Shown here one piece after another: positions 55,277-64,000 of a DNA stretch of 64,000 nt. The notes under the pieces are model-generated. The model saw nothing but the letters and a program-made list of their open reading frames with translations. It searched no databases and was not told the origin of the DNA. The stretch lies in assembly GCF_000964545.1 (NCBI RefSeq), contig NZ_BBVD01000016.1, forward strand, positions 24,463 to 88,462, read 5' to 3'. This DNA comes from Comamonas thiooxydans. GTDB lineage: Bacteria; Pseudomonadota; Gammaproteobacteria; Burkholderiales; Burkholderiaceae_C. Position numbers and translations under genes: made by a program. Each line of letters begins with the position of its first letter. Within the stretch, counting starts at the first letter, position 1.

Positions 55277-55507
55277 GTGATGGAACGACAAGACGGACAA
55301 GGCCTGGGAGCCGCGCCATGCCAACGGCGTGCCGGGGCCGGATGTGTCGACGTACCCAGGAGCGCGCAAAGCGTTGCCGGGCGGCAGCCAGTGGCGCAGA
55401 GGTATGTCTGGGTAGATAGCTCGGACAGCGGCGGTACCGCCCTGGACGCAGATACGCGGCGGCGGATCAACGAAACCGTCGAGCAGTTCTGTACTGCGTG
55501 GATTTGA
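55277..55507 (+). pseudogene. small reading frame, possibly frameshifted
   Basis: A 76-codon frame begins at GTG 55277, 7 bases after AAGGAG, and ends at 55507 (DADTRRRINETVEQFCTAWI). Codon bias suggests its first half is really coded in the next frame from 55281 (WNDKTDKAWEPRHANGVPGP...), which has no start and stops early. One lost or gained base would join the two. No family is recognised. It may be a broken small gene, or a sequencing error. Confidence 0.35.
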
Positions 55508-55558
55508 ACTGGGTGCGGCCAGACAGCGCCGCAGCCCCCTTTTTCTCAGGAGAAACCA

Positions 55559-56308
55559 ATGGATTTAGGTCTGACAGGAAAAGTTGCCATCGTCACCGGC
55601 TCGGCCCGGGGACTTGGAGCCGCCACGGCACGGCGCCTAGCGCAAGAAGGCGCGAAGGTCGTCATTACGGACATCAACGCCGAACTGGCACAGGCCACGG
55701 CCAAGGCGCTGCAGGATGAGGGCTTTGCCGCGCACTGCGTGGTGGGCGACATCACCAAGGGCGCCGACGTGCAGCGCCTGGTCGACGAAACCGTGGCCCA
55801 CTTCGGCGGCGTGCACATCCTGGTGAACAACGCCGGATCGCCGCGCGACAAGTACCTGGTGAAGATGAGCGAGGATGACTGGGACTTCGTCATGGCCGTC
55901 ATGCTCAAGGGCGCCTTCCTGGCGGCCAAGGCGGTGATGCCGCACTTCATCAACCAGGGCTGGGGCCGCGTCATCAACATCAGCTCCCGCGCGCACCTGG
56001 GCAACCCCACGCAGGCCAATTACTCCGCGGCCAAGGCCGGGCTGATCGGCATGGCGAAAGCCTTGTCGAAGGAAGAGGGGCGCTACGGCGTCACCTGCAA
56101 CTGTGTGGCCCCCGGCTTCATGGAAACGGAAATGGTGCAGGCCCTGCCCACCTACGAAACCATCAAGGAAGCCGCCGTGGCCGCCCAGCCCATCAAGCGC
56201 GTAGGCAAGCCCGAGGACATCGCCGACGCCGTGGCCTTCCTGGCCAGCGAGCGCGCGGGCTTCATCAGCGGCGAAGTGCTGCACGTGACCGGCGGGCGCT
56301 ACGGCTGA
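55559..56308 (+). CDS. SDR oxidoreductase, FabG-like 3-hydroxyacyl-CoA dehydrogenase
   Basis: A 249-residue classical SDR. TGSARGLG (cofactor), NNAG (VHILVNNAGSP), Ser in INISSRAHLG, YSAAKAG (YxxxK) and CVAPGFMETEM are all intact. An Asp in VVITDINAEL favours NAD+. After hydratase 2 it would oxidise a (3R)-hydroxyacyl-CoA to the ketoacyl-CoA that the thiolase next door cleaves. RBS CAGGAGAAACC. Confidence 0.9.
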   Translation: MDLGLTGKVAIVTGSARGLGAATARRLAQEGAKVVITDINAELAQATAKALQDEGFAAHCVVGDITKGADVQRLVDETVAHFGGVHILVNNAGSPRDKYLVKMSEDDWDFVMAVMLKGAFLAAKAVMPHFINQGWGRVINISSRAHLGNPTQANYSAAKAGLIGMAKALSKEEGRYGVTCNCVAPGFMETEMVQALPTYETIKEAAVAAQPIKRVGKPEDIADAVAFLASERAGFISGEVLHVTGGRYG

Positions 56309-56314
56309 TAAATC

Positions 56315-56373
56315 AAAAATAATAGCTTCCAGTGCTTGATGGACGGTTGCTGGAGGCTGATTTCATTCAAAAC
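56315..56373. repeat. dispersed intergenic palindromic repeat, copy 10
   Basis: CAAAAATAATAGCTTCCAG, TGCTTGATGGACGGTTGCTGG, AGGCTGATTTCATTCAAAAC. It is located between the SDR and thiolase genes. Confidence 0.75.
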
Positions 56374-56396
56374 CCTATTGAAACAAGGCATCGAAC

Positions 56397-57602
56397 ATGA
56401 AACGAGCAGCCATCGTCTCTCCTCTGCGCACACCTGTGGGCGCCTACGGAGGAGCATTGAGAGGCATTCCCGTCGAGGAGCTGGGCGCCACCGTGGCGCG
56501 GGCCATCGTGCAGCGCACGGGGCTGGATCCAGCGCGCATCGACGACGTGGTGTTCGCACAAAGCTACGCCAGCGGCGAGACGCCCTGCACAGGACGCTGG
56601 GTGGCGCTGCAGGCGGGTTTCCCCATCGAGGTGGCGGGCATGCAGCTGGATCGCCGCTGCGGTGGCGGTGTGCAGGCCCTGGCTACGGCGGCCATGATGG
56701 TGCAGACGGGCGCCGCCGACGTGGTGATGGCCGGTGGCGTGGAGAGCATGAGCAACGTCGAGTACTACACCACCGACATGCGCTGGGGCAAGCGCGCGGG
56801 CAACGTCAAGTTCTACGACCGCCTGGACCGGGGCCGGGAGCGCTCGCAGCCCGAGGAGCGCTTTGGCCGCATCAGCGGCATGATCGAAACGGCGGAGACG
56901 CTGGCACGTGAATACGGGATCAGCCGCGAGGCCGCCGACCGCTTCGCCGCGCGCAGTCACCAGCGTGCGGCTGCCGCGCAGGCCGCTGGCTTGTTCGATG
57001 CAGAGATCGTTCCCATCTCTGTACCGCAACGCAAGGGCGACCCGCTTCTCGTGAGCAAGGACGAGGGTGTGCGCGGCGATACCACTGCCGAGAGCCTGTC
57101 CAAGATGCGCACCATCATGAAAGAGGGCGTGGTGACGGCGGGCAACGCCTGCCAGCAGAACGATGCCGCAGCAGCCTGCCTGATCGTGGCGGAGGACAAG
57201 CTCGAAGAACTGGGCCTGGAACCCATCGGCTGGCTGACCGGCTGGGCGGCGGCAGGGTGCGATCCCGCGCGCATGGGCATCGGCCCCGTGCCCGCGGTGC
57301 AGAAAGTACTGGCGCGCACAGGCCTGACATTCGACCAGATGGACCTGATCGAGCTCAACGAGGCATTTGCCTGCCAGGCCCTGGCCTGCGTGAAGGGTTG
57401 GGGCAGCACGATGGATGCGCTCGAGGACAAGCTCAACGTCAACGGTTCTGGTATTTCGCTGGGCCACCCCGTGGGTGCCACGGGCGTTCGCATCATGACC
57501 ACCCTGTTGAACGAAATGCAGCGCCGCAAGGCCCGCTACGGGCTGGAGACCATGTGCATCGGCGGCGGGCAGGGCATCGCCATGATCGTCGAGCGCGCTT
57601 GA
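56397..57602 (+). CDS. acetyl-CoA acyltransferase (thiolase)
   Basis: A 401-residue thiolase II family enzyme with all catalytic residues: Cys88 in LDRRCGGGVQA, His357 in GHPVGATG and Cys387 in CIGGGQG. AIVSPLRTPVGAYGGALRG is the N-terminal signature. It cleaves 3-ketoacyl-CoA with CoA. Unlike the protein at 37818 it should be active. It is the last step of the hydratase-SDR-thiolase set. Confidence 0.93.
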   Translation: MKRAAIVSPLRTPVGAYGGALRGIPVEELGATVARAIVQRTGLDPARIDDVVFAQSYASGETPCTGRWVALQAGFPIEVAGMQLDRRCGGGVQALATAAMMVQTGAADVVMAGGVESMSNVEYYTTDMRWGKRAGNVKFYDRLDRGRERSQPEERFGRISGMIETAETLAREYGISREAADRFAARSHQRAAAAQAAGLFDAEIVPISVPQRKGDPLLVSKDEGVRGDTTAESLSKMRTIMKEGVVTAGNACQQNDAAAACLIVAEDKLEELGLEPIGWLTGWAAAGCDPARMGIGPVPAVQKVLARTGLTFDQMDLIELNEAFACQALACVKGWGSTMDALEDKLNVNGSGISLGHPVGATGVRIMTTLLNEMQRRKARYGLETMCIGGGQGIAMIVERA

Positions 57603-57613
57603 GGAGAGCCACC

Positions 57614-59551
57614 ATGACCACTACCGATATGTGGCAGCCGGGCCAGCGCGAGCTGCAGAAATCCGGCATCGTGCAACTGATGCGTGCACTGGGCGTGTCC
57701 TCGTATGAGGAACTGATGCGCGTCTCCACGGCAGAGCCCGAGCGCTACTGGAGCACCGTGATGCGCGAATGCGCCATCCAGTGGGACGTGCAGCCCACAG
57801 GCTACATCGACCTGGCGCGCGGCCCGCAGTTTCCGAGCTGGTTCCCCGGCGGCAAGCTCAACTGGGTCAACACCATCTACGCCTGGGCGAAGAACCCGGC
57901 CACGGCGCAGCAGAAGGCCGTCGTGGCCGAACGCGAAGACGGCAGTGTGAGTTCGCTCACCTATGTGGAGCTGGAGCAGCGCGTGTGCGACTTCGCCGCC
58001 GGGCTGGCGAAGCAGGGTGTGCAGCAGGGTGACCGCGTCGGCCTGCTGATGGAAAACGGCATCGAGGCCACCATCTCGCTGATGGCCCTGGTGCACCTGG
58101 GGGCACTGGTGGTGCCGCTGTTCAGCGGCTTCGGCGTCGATGCCATCGTGGCGCGCCTCTCGGCAGCCGAGGCGCGGCTGGTGATTGCCTCCACGGGCTT
58201 CTCGCGCCGCACCAAGCGCGTGGACGTGCAGGGCGCGCTGCGCGATGCGTGGCGCCAGTTGCCGCTGCTGGAAAACGTGATCTGGAAGCGCGCCGAAGGC
58301 GAAGCCGCCCAGGACGCACGCGACCTGGACTGGCAGGCCATCGCCACCGCCGCGCCAGGCCAGGGCCAGCCGCCCGTGTCCGTCACGCCCGACACGCCCT
58401 TCATGGTGATCTACACCTCGGGCACCACCGGCAAGCCCAAGGGCGTGGTGCACACGCACGGCAGCTTCCCCATCAAGATCGCGCACGACTCGCTCATCCA
58501 CTTCGACGTGCATCCCGGCGACGTGTACTGCTGGCCGGCAGACATGGGCTGGATCGCCGGCACCCTGGTGCTGGGCTGCGCGCTGCTGCGCGGCGCCACG
58601 CTGGTGTGCTACGACGGCGCGCCCGATTACCCCGACTGGTCGCGCATGTCGCGCATCGTCGAGCGGCACAAGGTCACGCAGTTTGGCTCCGCGCCCACGC
58701 TGATCCGCGGCATGATCTCCAACGAGGCGCTGGCGCTGCAGGGCGACTGCTCCAGCGTGCGCCTGCTCATCACGGCGGGCGAGGGCATCGCGCCCGAGCA
58801 TTTCAACTGGTTCCAGAACCGTTTCGGCGACGGCACGGCGCCCGTCATCAACTACACGGGCGGCACCGAGGCCTCGGGCGCGCTGCTGGCCAGCGTGCCG
58901 ATCCGGCCCATCCCGCCCAGCGGCTTCAACACCATCTCGCCCGGCGTGGCGGCCGACGTGGTCAATCCCGACGGCCAGAGCGTGACCGGCGAGGTGGGCG
59001 AGCTGGCGATGCGCGCGCCCTTCGTGGGCATGACGCAATCGTTCTGGCGCGACGACGAGCGCTACCTGGAAACCTACTGGCAGACCATCCCCGGCCTGTG
59101 GGTGCATGGCGACCTGGCCCTGCGCACGCCCGAGGGCAACTTCTTCATGATGGGCCGCTCGGACGACACCCTGAAGGTGGCTGGCAAGCGCCTCGGACCC
59201 GCCGAGGTGGAAGAGGTCGTACTGGAGTTACCCGGCGTGGCCGAGGCCGCCGCCATCGGCGTGGCCGACGCGGACAAGGGCCAGAAGCTCGTCGTCTTCG
59301 TGGTGCCCAAGCCGGGCACGGATCCGGTTCGGGACGACCTGCCCAAGCTCGTCACCGGCCACGTGGAAAAGCGCCTGGGCAAGCCCTTCAAGCCCGGCAA
59401 GGTGCACGTGGTGGGGCAACTGCCCAAGACGCGCAGCTCCAAGATCATGCGCCGCGTGATCCGCAGCGTGTACTGCGGCCAGCCTGCAGGCGACCTTTCG
59501 TCGCTGGACAATCCGGCAGCGCTCGAGGAAGTGCGTGCAGCAGCAGCCTGA
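57614..59551 (+). CDS. acyl-CoA synthetase of the acetyl-CoA synthetase-like type
   Basis: A 645-residue ANL enzyme. An N-terminal ACAS-type extension (RYWSTVMRECAIQWDVQPTGYIDLARGPQFPSWFPGGKLNWV) precedes the P-loop MVIYTSGTTGKPKGVVHTH. NYTGGTEASG, VHGDLALRTPEGNFFMMGRSDDTLKVAGKRLGPAEVE and the catalytic Lys in KTRSSKIMRR follow. The length and N-terminus resemble acetyl/propionyl-CoA synthetases, but the substrate may be larger. It starts 11 bases after the thiolase stop. Confidence 0.92.
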   Translation: MTTTDMWQPGQRELQKSGIVQLMRALGVSSYEELMRVSTAEPERYWSTVMRECAIQWDVQPTGYIDLARGPQFPSWFPGGKLNWVNTIYAWAKNPATAQQKAVVAEREDGSVSSLTYVELEQRVCDFAAGLAKQGVQQGDRVGLLMENGIEATISLMALVHLGALVVPLFSGFGVDAIVARLSAAEARLVIASTGFSRRTKRVDVQGALRDAWRQLPLLENVIWKRAEGEAAQDARDLDWQAIATAAPGQGQPPVSVTPDTPFMVIYTSGTTGKPKGVVHTHGSFPIKIAHDSLIHFDVHPGDVYCWPADMGWIAGTLVLGCALLRGATLVCYDGAPDYPDWSRMSRIVERHKVTQFGSAPTLIRGMISNEALALQGDCSSVRLLITAGEGIAPEHFNWFQNRFGDGTAPVINYTGGTEASGALLASVPIRPIPPSGFNTISPGVAADVVNPDGQSVTGEVGELAMRAPFVGMTQSFWRDDERYLETYWQTIPGLWVHGDLALRTPEGNFFMMGRSDDTLKVAGKRLGPAEVEEVVLELPGVAEAAAIGVADADKGQKLVVFVVPKPGTDPVRDDLPKLVTGHVEKRLGKPFKPGKVHVVGQLPKTRSSKIMRRVIRSVYCGQPAGDLSSLDNPAALEEVRAAAA

Positions 59552-59556
59552 CGCCC

Positions 59557-60408
59557 ATGTCCGCACGTGCCGCACTCAGCCCTCATGCCTTGGCCGCGCA
59601 GCCCATGCTGGCCAGTATGTCTGCCTGGCTGCAGCCTGAGCCGGGTGTCACCGTGGTCACGCCATTGGTTCGTGCGCTTGTGCTTGTCTCGGCTTTCGCA
59701 CCAAACGAGCGATGGCTGGGTAACGGCCAGTTGGCGCTGCGCACCGGACTCCCACCCTCCACTGTCACGCGCATCGCCCAGTCGCTGGTGCGGCTGGGTT
59801 ATCTTTTGTACGACAGCAAGGAGCGCAAATACCGCTTGTCGCCCGCTGTCCTTGGCTTGGGCTATGCGGCCATTGCGCATTCGGCAGTTCAGGGCCTGGC
59901 GGGCGAACGCATGGCCGCTTACGCGCGCGAACACAGCGCGCATGTATGCCTTGTGGTACGTGACCGGCTCGACTTGGTGGTGCTGGAGTGCCGGAGCAGT
60001 CTGGACTCTTCCATCACATTGCCACTGCACGTGGGTATGCGCGTGGGGATGGTGCTGTCGCCCATGGGCTGGGCGCTACTGGCGGCATTGCCGGAACTGG
60101 AGCGAAGCTATTTGCTGGAGAACGTGGAGCGCCGCATCTCCAGGGACTGGCCGCGGCTGCGCCGTCGCGTTTGGGAGGGCGTGGCGCAGGCTGGAGAAAA
60201 AGGCTATTGCACGGCGATCGGCGAGTGGGAGCCCGAACTGGGTGTATTGGCTGCACCCGTTCTGTTGGAGGGGACGTCGCCCTTCGTGCTCGCTTGTATC
60301 GGGGCGAGTCGGGGCATGACCCGAGCGCGCATAGAGCGTGAGATGGGGCCCGGCCTTGTGGCTATGGGGCGGTCCTTGCAAGCCGAATTCACAACCATCA
60401 GCCAGTGA
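59557..60408 (+). CDS. IclR-family transcriptional regulator
   Basis: A 283-residue regulator with HTH LVRALVLVSAFAPNERWLGN, QLALRTGLPPSTVTRIAQSL and effector domain VCLVVRDRLDLVVLECRS, VLSPMGWALLAALPELERSY. It is a paralogue of the IclR at 51707. It starts 5 bases after the synthetase stop, so it belongs to the operon and may regulate it. Confidence 0.88.
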   Translation: MSARAALSPHALAAQPMLASMSAWLQPEPGVTVVTPLVRALVLVSAFAPNERWLGNGQLALRTGLPPSTVTRIAQSLVRLGYLLYDSKERKYRLSPAVLGLGYAAIAHSAVQGLAGERMAAYAREHSAHVCLVVRDRLDLVVLECRSSLDSSITLPLHVGMRVGMVLSPMGWALLAALPELERSYLLENVERRISRDWPRLRRRVWEGVAQAGEKGYCTAIGEWEPELGVLAAPVLLEGTSPFVLACIGASRGMTRARIEREMGPGLVAMGRSLQAEFTTISQ

Positions 60409-60427
60409 AATTATTGCGGAAGAAAAG

Positions 60428-61609
60428 ATGAAAGTTCTCGAAGGTATCAAGGTTCTCGATTTCGGCCGCTTCATCGCTGGGCCCTACTGTGCAGCGCTGC
60501 TGGCCGACTATGGGGCCGAAGTCATCCGCATCGATCGCGTGGAGGGCGGGGAAGACCGTTACATCGTGCCCGTCACCGAGGGTGGCGAGGGGGCGATGTT
60601 CCTGCAGCTCAACCGCAACAAGCGCTCGCTCACACTCGACCTCGCCAGCCCCGAGGGTCGCGAGATCGTACGCAAGCTGGTGGCGGATGCCGATGTGGTG
60701 GTGGCCAACATGCCGCCGCGCACGCTCAAGAGCCTGGGGCTGGACTATGAGAGCTTGTGCGCCATCAAGCCCGACATCATTCTTGTCGCGCCCAATGGCT
60801 TCGGCACTGCCGACGCCGTGCGCGACCGCGTGGGCTTCGATGGCGTGGGCCAGGCCCTGAGCGGCGCCGTGCACATTGCCGGCACGCCCGAGCAGCCGCA
60901 AAAAGCCATGGTGCCCGTGGTGGACTTCGCCACATCCTTTGCCTGCGCGCTGGGCGCCGTGCTCGCGCTGTACGAACGCAACCGCAGCGGCAAAGGGCAG
61001 GAGGTGAATGCCTCGTTGCTATGCACGGGCCTGAACATGGCCAGCGGCGCGCTGATCGAGGAGGCGCTACTGGGCCTGGACCGTCCCGCCACGCGCAACC
61101 GTGCGGGCAGCTATGCGCCATCCGACATCTTCAAAGCCCGGGACGGCTGGTTCATCATCCAGGTGATCGGCCGCTCCATGTTCAAGGCCTGGGCGCATCT
61201 GGTGGGCCACCCTGAATTTGTGGACGACCCGCGCTTTGCCGACGACCAGTTGCGCGGCGAGCATGGCGAGTTCCTTAGCGGCGTGATGAGCGCGTGGAGC
61301 CGAGACAAGACCCTGGCCGAGGCATTGGCGCTGCTGGAGAAGGCGCGAATCCCGGCAGGCCCGATCAACTCCCCGCGCCAGGCGCTGCAAGACCCCGTCA
61401 TCCAGGCTGCCGAGGTCATCCAGTGGATGGACTATCCCGGTGCACCGAAGCAGGTGCCCATCTTTGCCACGCCCGTGTCATTGTCGCGCACCCCACCAGA
61501 GATCCGCCAGCGGGCCCCCCTCAATGGGGAGCACACCGATGAAATCCTGGCCGGCATCGGCCTGGATGCGCAGGCCGTCGCCGATCTGCGCCAGCGCAGG
61601 ATCGTCTAG
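60428..61609 (+). CDS. CaiB/BaiF (class III) CoA-transferase
   Basis: A 393-residue class III CoA-transferase. IKVLDFGRFIAGPYCAALLADYGAEVIRIDRVEGGED is a strong signature, with the catalytic Asp in VGFDGVGQALSGAV and VVDFATSFACALGAVLALYERN. ATG 60428 follows GCGGAAGAAA. Its stop codon shares CTAG with the stop of the convergent LysR gene. Confidence 0.92.
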   Translation: MKVLEGIKVLDFGRFIAGPYCAALLADYGAEVIRIDRVEGGEDRYIVPVTEGGEGAMFLQLNRNKRSLTLDLASPEGREIVRKLVADADVVVANMPPRTLKSLGLDYESLCAIKPDIILVAPNGFGTADAVRDRVGFDGVGQALSGAVHIAGTPEQPQKAMVPVVDFATSFACALGAVLALYERNRSGKGQEVNASLLCTGLNMASGALIEEALLGLDRPATRNRAGSYAPSDIFKARDGWFIIQVIGRSMFKAWAHLVGHPEFVDDPRFADDQLRGEHGEFLSGVMSAWSRDKTLAEALALLEKARIPAGPINSPRQALQDPVIQAAEVIQWMDYPGAPKQVPIFATPVSLSRTPPEIRQRAPLNGEHTDEILAGIGLDAQAVADLRQRRIV

Positions 61610-62535
61610 CCCAGCCAGCGCGCATCCGGCCAATGCCCTTCCTCGAACGTGGCCTGGACGCAATCCAGCAGCGTGGCAACCACGCAGCGCACGGGTGCCG
61701 TGGCCTGCCGGCTGCTCGGCGCGGCAAGCACGATGGTGCGCTGCAGTCCCTTGGAAGCCAGCGGGGCCGCGCACAGCAGCCCTCGCTCCAGCTCCTGCGT
61801 CACGCACACGGCGGGCAGAATGGACCAGCCGTGGCCCTGCGCCACCAGTTCCTTCTGCACGCTCAGTGCATTGGTCTCGGCAAAGACCTGTAGGACGACG
61901 CCCGCCTCGGCGGCGGCATGCTCGATCACCGCGCGCAGGCCCTGCGGAGCCGCGGGCAGCACGAAGGGCTCGCGCGCCACGTGCTCCAGCGTCAGCGGTT
62001 TCCTGCGCGACAGCTTGGCGGATGGCGCTGCCACCACCCACAGGCTTTCCTCGATAAGCGCTTTTACATGCAATGTGGGGGTTTCCTTTTGCCCATAGAG
62101 CAGGGCCGCATCTACGTCGCCGGCCTCCAACCAGTCCTGCAGGTGGCCCGCATAGCCTATGGTCAGCCGCAGGCGGATATGGGGATAGCGCCTTGCCACC
62201 TCCGCGGCCAGCCGCGTTGCCAGCAGATCCGACGTGCTGGCCAGCAGCCCGATGCTGACGATGCCAGCCACAGGGCCCTCGGTGGGCTGGATTTCGGCCT
62301 TGGCGCGCGCCACCTCGTTGAGGATGCGGCGCGCGTACTCCAGCATGGTCTTGCCGGGCGGAGTCAGCTGCATGCCATGGCGGCTGCGGTCGAAGAGCTC
62401 GGTTCCGAGGTCTTCTTCCAGCAGACGCAGCTGGCGCGAGACGGCGGGCTGCACAAGATTGAGCAGGCTGGACGCGCGCGTGACGTTGCCGGTCTCCGCC
62501 ACGGTGACAAAAGCGCGCAGTTGTTTGAGGTCCAT
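61606..62535 (-). CDS. LysR-family transcriptional regulator
   Basis: A 309-residue LysR regulator. MDLKQLRAFVTVAETGNVTRA, SSLLNLVQPAVSRQLRLLEEDL is a textbook HTH. The effector domain (VSIGLLASTSDLLATRLAAEV, GHGWSILPAVCVTQEL) resembles the nitrogen-assimilation Nac/Cbl-type group. It is divergent from the dehydrogenase at 62650. The gap is AT-rich with several inverted repeats. Confidence 0.92.
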   Translation of the reverse strand: MDLKQLRAFVTVAETGNVTRASSLLNLVQPAVSRQLRLLEEDLGTELFDRSRHGMQLTPPGKTMLEYARRILNEVARAKAEIQPTEGPVAGIVSIGLLASTSDLLATRLAAEVARRYPHIRLRLTIGYAGHLQDWLEAGDVDAALLYGQKETPTLHVKALIEESLWVVAAPSAKLSRRKPLTLEHVAREPFVLPAAPQGLRAVIEHAAAEAGVVLQVFAETNALSVQKELVAQGHGWSILPAVCVTQELERGLLCAAPLASKGLQRTIVLAAPSSRQATAPVRCVVATLLDCVQATFEEGHWPDARWLG

Positions 62536-62556
62536 GAGGCGTCCGATACCGAAAAC

Positions 62557-62628
62557 TGATTATTCAATCAAAAAATTCTATTTTTTTTAGAAACAATCAA
62601 ATATTACTATTGATTCACACACCCCATC
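62557..62628. promoter_or_regulatory. AT-rich operator region between LysR and the dehydrogenase
   Basis: TGATT-ATTC-AATCA (62557-62570) is a palindrome with perfect 5-bp arms, followed by TTCTA/TAGAA flanking a T run, then AATCA ... TGATT again near 62598-62618. The 114-bp gap is the most AT-rich of the window. It is a likely LysR binding and promoter region for both genes. Confidence 0.5.
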
Positions 62629-62649
62629 ATCCACTGGAGACATTTACCC

Positions 62650-63816
62650 ATGAGTGCACTTTCTGCTCCCGACCAATACCAGGAAATCCGCGATGCCGTG
62701 CGTGCGCTGTGCAACCAGTTTCCCGCCGAATACCACCGGCAGGTGGATGAGAAGCGCGGCTATCCCGAGGAGTTCGTGAACGCGTTGACGAAGGCCGGCT
62801 GGCTCGCAGCGCTCATCCCGCAGGACTTCGGCGGCCCCGGCCTGTCCATGGCCGAGGCCTCCGTCATCATGGAAGAGATCAACCGCAGCGGCGGCAATTC
62901 CGGAGCCTGCCACGGCCAGATGTACGTGATGAACACCATCGTCTTCAGCGGCACCGAGGCGCAGAAGCAGAAATACCTGCCTCGCATCGCCTCGGGCGAG
63001 CTGCGCGTGCAGTCCATGGGCGTGACAGAACCCACCACCGGCAGCGACACCACCAAGCTCAAGACCACGGCCGTGAAGAAGGATGGCCGGTGGGTCATCA
63101 ACGGCCAGAAGGTGTGGATCAGCCGCGTGCAGCACAGCGACCTGCTGATCCTGCTGGCGCGTACCACGCCGCTGGACCAGGTGCAGAAAAAGAGCGACGG
63201 CCTGTCGTGCTTCATCGTCGAGCTGGACAAGGCCATCGGCAACGGCCTGACCGTGCGCCCCATTCTGAACATGGTCAACCACGAGACCAACGAACTGTTC
63301 TTCGACAACCTGGAACTGCCCGAGGATGCGCTGCTGGGTACCGAGGGCAAGGGCCTGAAGGTGATCTTCGATGGCCTGAATGCCGAGCGCACGCTGATCG
63401 CCGCCGAATGCATCGGCGACGGTTATTGGTTCCTTGAAAAAGCGCGCGACTATGCCAACGAACGCAAAGTGTTCGGACGCCCCATTGGCCAAAACCAGGG
63501 CGTGCAGTTTCCGCTGGCCGAGTCCTTCATTGAGCTGGAAGCAGCCAATCTGATGCGCTGGAAGGCATGCCAGAAGATCGACGCGCGCGAAAACGCCGGC
63601 ACCGAGGCCAATATGGCCAAGTACCTTGCAGCGAAGGCGAGCTGGGAGGCAGCCAACGCCTGCCTGCAGACGCACGGCGGCTTCGGCTTCGCCTGCGAAT
63701 ACGACATCGAGCGCAAGTTTCGCGAAACGCGCCTGTATCAGGTCGCGCCCATCTCCACCAACATGATCCTGAATCACATCGCACAGCACACGTTGGGCCT
63801 GCCCCGCTCGTTCTGA
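62650..63816 (+). CDS. acyl-CoA dehydrogenase
   Basis: A 388-residue dehydrogenase closely similar to 13915-15081 (AER-L-A, FGRPIG-NQGVQ-PLA, HGGFGxAxEYxIER shared). SMGVTEPTTGSDTTKLKTTA is the FAD strand. The C-terminal segment reads YQVAPISTNMIL instead of YEGT, so its base lies elsewhere. It is 19 bases upstream of etfB, which fits electron transfer to ETF. Confidence 0.93.
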   Translation: MSALSAPDQYQEIRDAVRALCNQFPAEYHRQVDEKRGYPEEFVNALTKAGWLAALIPQDFGGPGLSMAEASVIMEEINRSGGNSGACHGQMYVMNTIVFSGTEAQKQKYLPRIASGELRVQSMGVTEPTTGSDTTKLKTTAVKKDGRWVINGQKVWISRVQHSDLLILLARTTPLDQVQKKSDGLSCFIVELDKAIGNGLTVRPILNMVNHETNELFFDNLELPEDALLGTEGKGLKVIFDGLNAERTLIAAECIGDGYWFLEKARDYANERKVFGRPIGQNQGVQFPLAESFIELEAANLMRWKACQKIDARENAGTEANMAKYLAAKASWEAANACLQTHGGFGFACEYDIERKFRETRLYQVAPISTNMILNHIAQHTLGLPRSF

Positions 63817-63835
63817 TTTTTGAGGTATTGCAATT

Positions 63836-64000
63836 ATGAAAATTCTCGTCCCCGTCAAGCGCGTGGTGGACTACAACGTGAAAGTCCGCGTCAAATCGGA
63901 CGGCACAGGTGTGGACATCGCCAACGTCAAGATGAGCATGAACCCCTTTGACGAAATCGCCGTCGAAGAAGCCGTGCGCCTGAAGGAAAAAGGTGTTGTC
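63836..64000 (+). CDS. etfB: electron transfer flavoprotein beta subunit, N-terminal part (cut by window edge)
   Basis: The first 55 codons: MKILVPVKRVVDYNVKVRVK and IANVKMSMNPFDEIAVEEAV, the ETF beta signature. ETF carries electrons from the acyl-CoA dehydrogenases to the quinone pool. RBS GAGG is 10 bases from ATG 63836. etfA is expected beyond the right edge. Confidence 0.95.
   Translation, partial: MKILVPVKRVVDYNVKVRVKSDGTGVDIANVKMSMNPFDEIAVEEAVRLKEKGVV

Overview
The window looks like chromosomal DNA of a Comamonadaceae betaproteobacterium, most likely Comamonas or a close relative. This rests on the gene order tyrA-pheA-serC-gyrA / ompA-ubiG-gph-ssrA, the tmRNA tag ANDERFALAA, the high GC coding bias, the large number of Bug (TctC) periplasmic binding proteins, and a family of intergenic AGCGCTTG/AAGCGCTGG palindromes that I recall from this family. 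No database search was possible.

Layout. (1) 1-8.1 kb is core genome: aromatic amino acid and serine biosynthesis and gyrA on the minus strand; an OmpA-family protein, ubiG, a phosphoglycolate phosphatase and the tmRNA gene on the plus strand. (2) 8.1-12.4 kb is mobile or atypical DNA. A P4-type tyrosine integrase follows the ssrA 3' end, then a complete IS3-family element with a 4-bp target duplication, about 750 bp without a convincing gene, and a TetR regulator. (3) 12.5-64 kb is a dense set of CoA-ester catabolic operons.

Catabolic region. 12.5-18.6 kb holds CitE-like lyase, MaoC hydratase, acyl-CoA dehydrogenase, two CaiB/BaiF proteins and a Bug protein, a set that could process a methyl-branched C5 dicarboxylate. 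18.7-21.0 kb is a tightly coupled SnoaL / nitroreductase / CMD / enoyl-CoA hydratase group. 21.2-25.6 kb is a complete branched-chain-type ABC importer. 25.6-27.9 kb carries an SDR and an MFS exporter on the minus strand. 28.2-33.0 kb has Bug, Cat1-type CoA-transferase, Bug and an acyl-CoA ligase. 33.0-43.4 kb is a ten-gene minus-strand block: M20 amidohydrolase, Bug, acyl-CoA dehydrogenase, MaoC, a thiolase-fold protein lacking its catalytic Cys/His, DUF35, Bug, two CaiB proteins and a double hot-dog thioesterase. 43.5-50.8 kb has two convergent LysR genes, two Bug genes, DUF2889, a racemase-like CaiB protein and MmgE/PrpD. 50.9-61.6 kb has tandem IclR regulators, an acyl-CoA dehydrogenase, hydratase 2, SDR, thiolase, acyl-CoA synthetase, a third IclR and another CaiB protein. 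61.6-64 kb is LysR, an acyl-CoA dehydrogenase and the start of etfB, the electron acceptor for the dehydrogenases.

How it fits together. Carboxylates would be bound by Bug proteins or the ABC importer, activated by CoA-transferases or ligases, and degraded by dehydrogenation (to ETF), hydration, lyase, thiolase or retro-aldol cleavage. Substrates are not determinable from sequence alone. Regulatory clues include a promoter architecture shared by three operons, a 19-bp operator-like sequence shared by two regions, and TTCGAA-rich palindromes shared by a LysR gene and the 40.8 kb operon.
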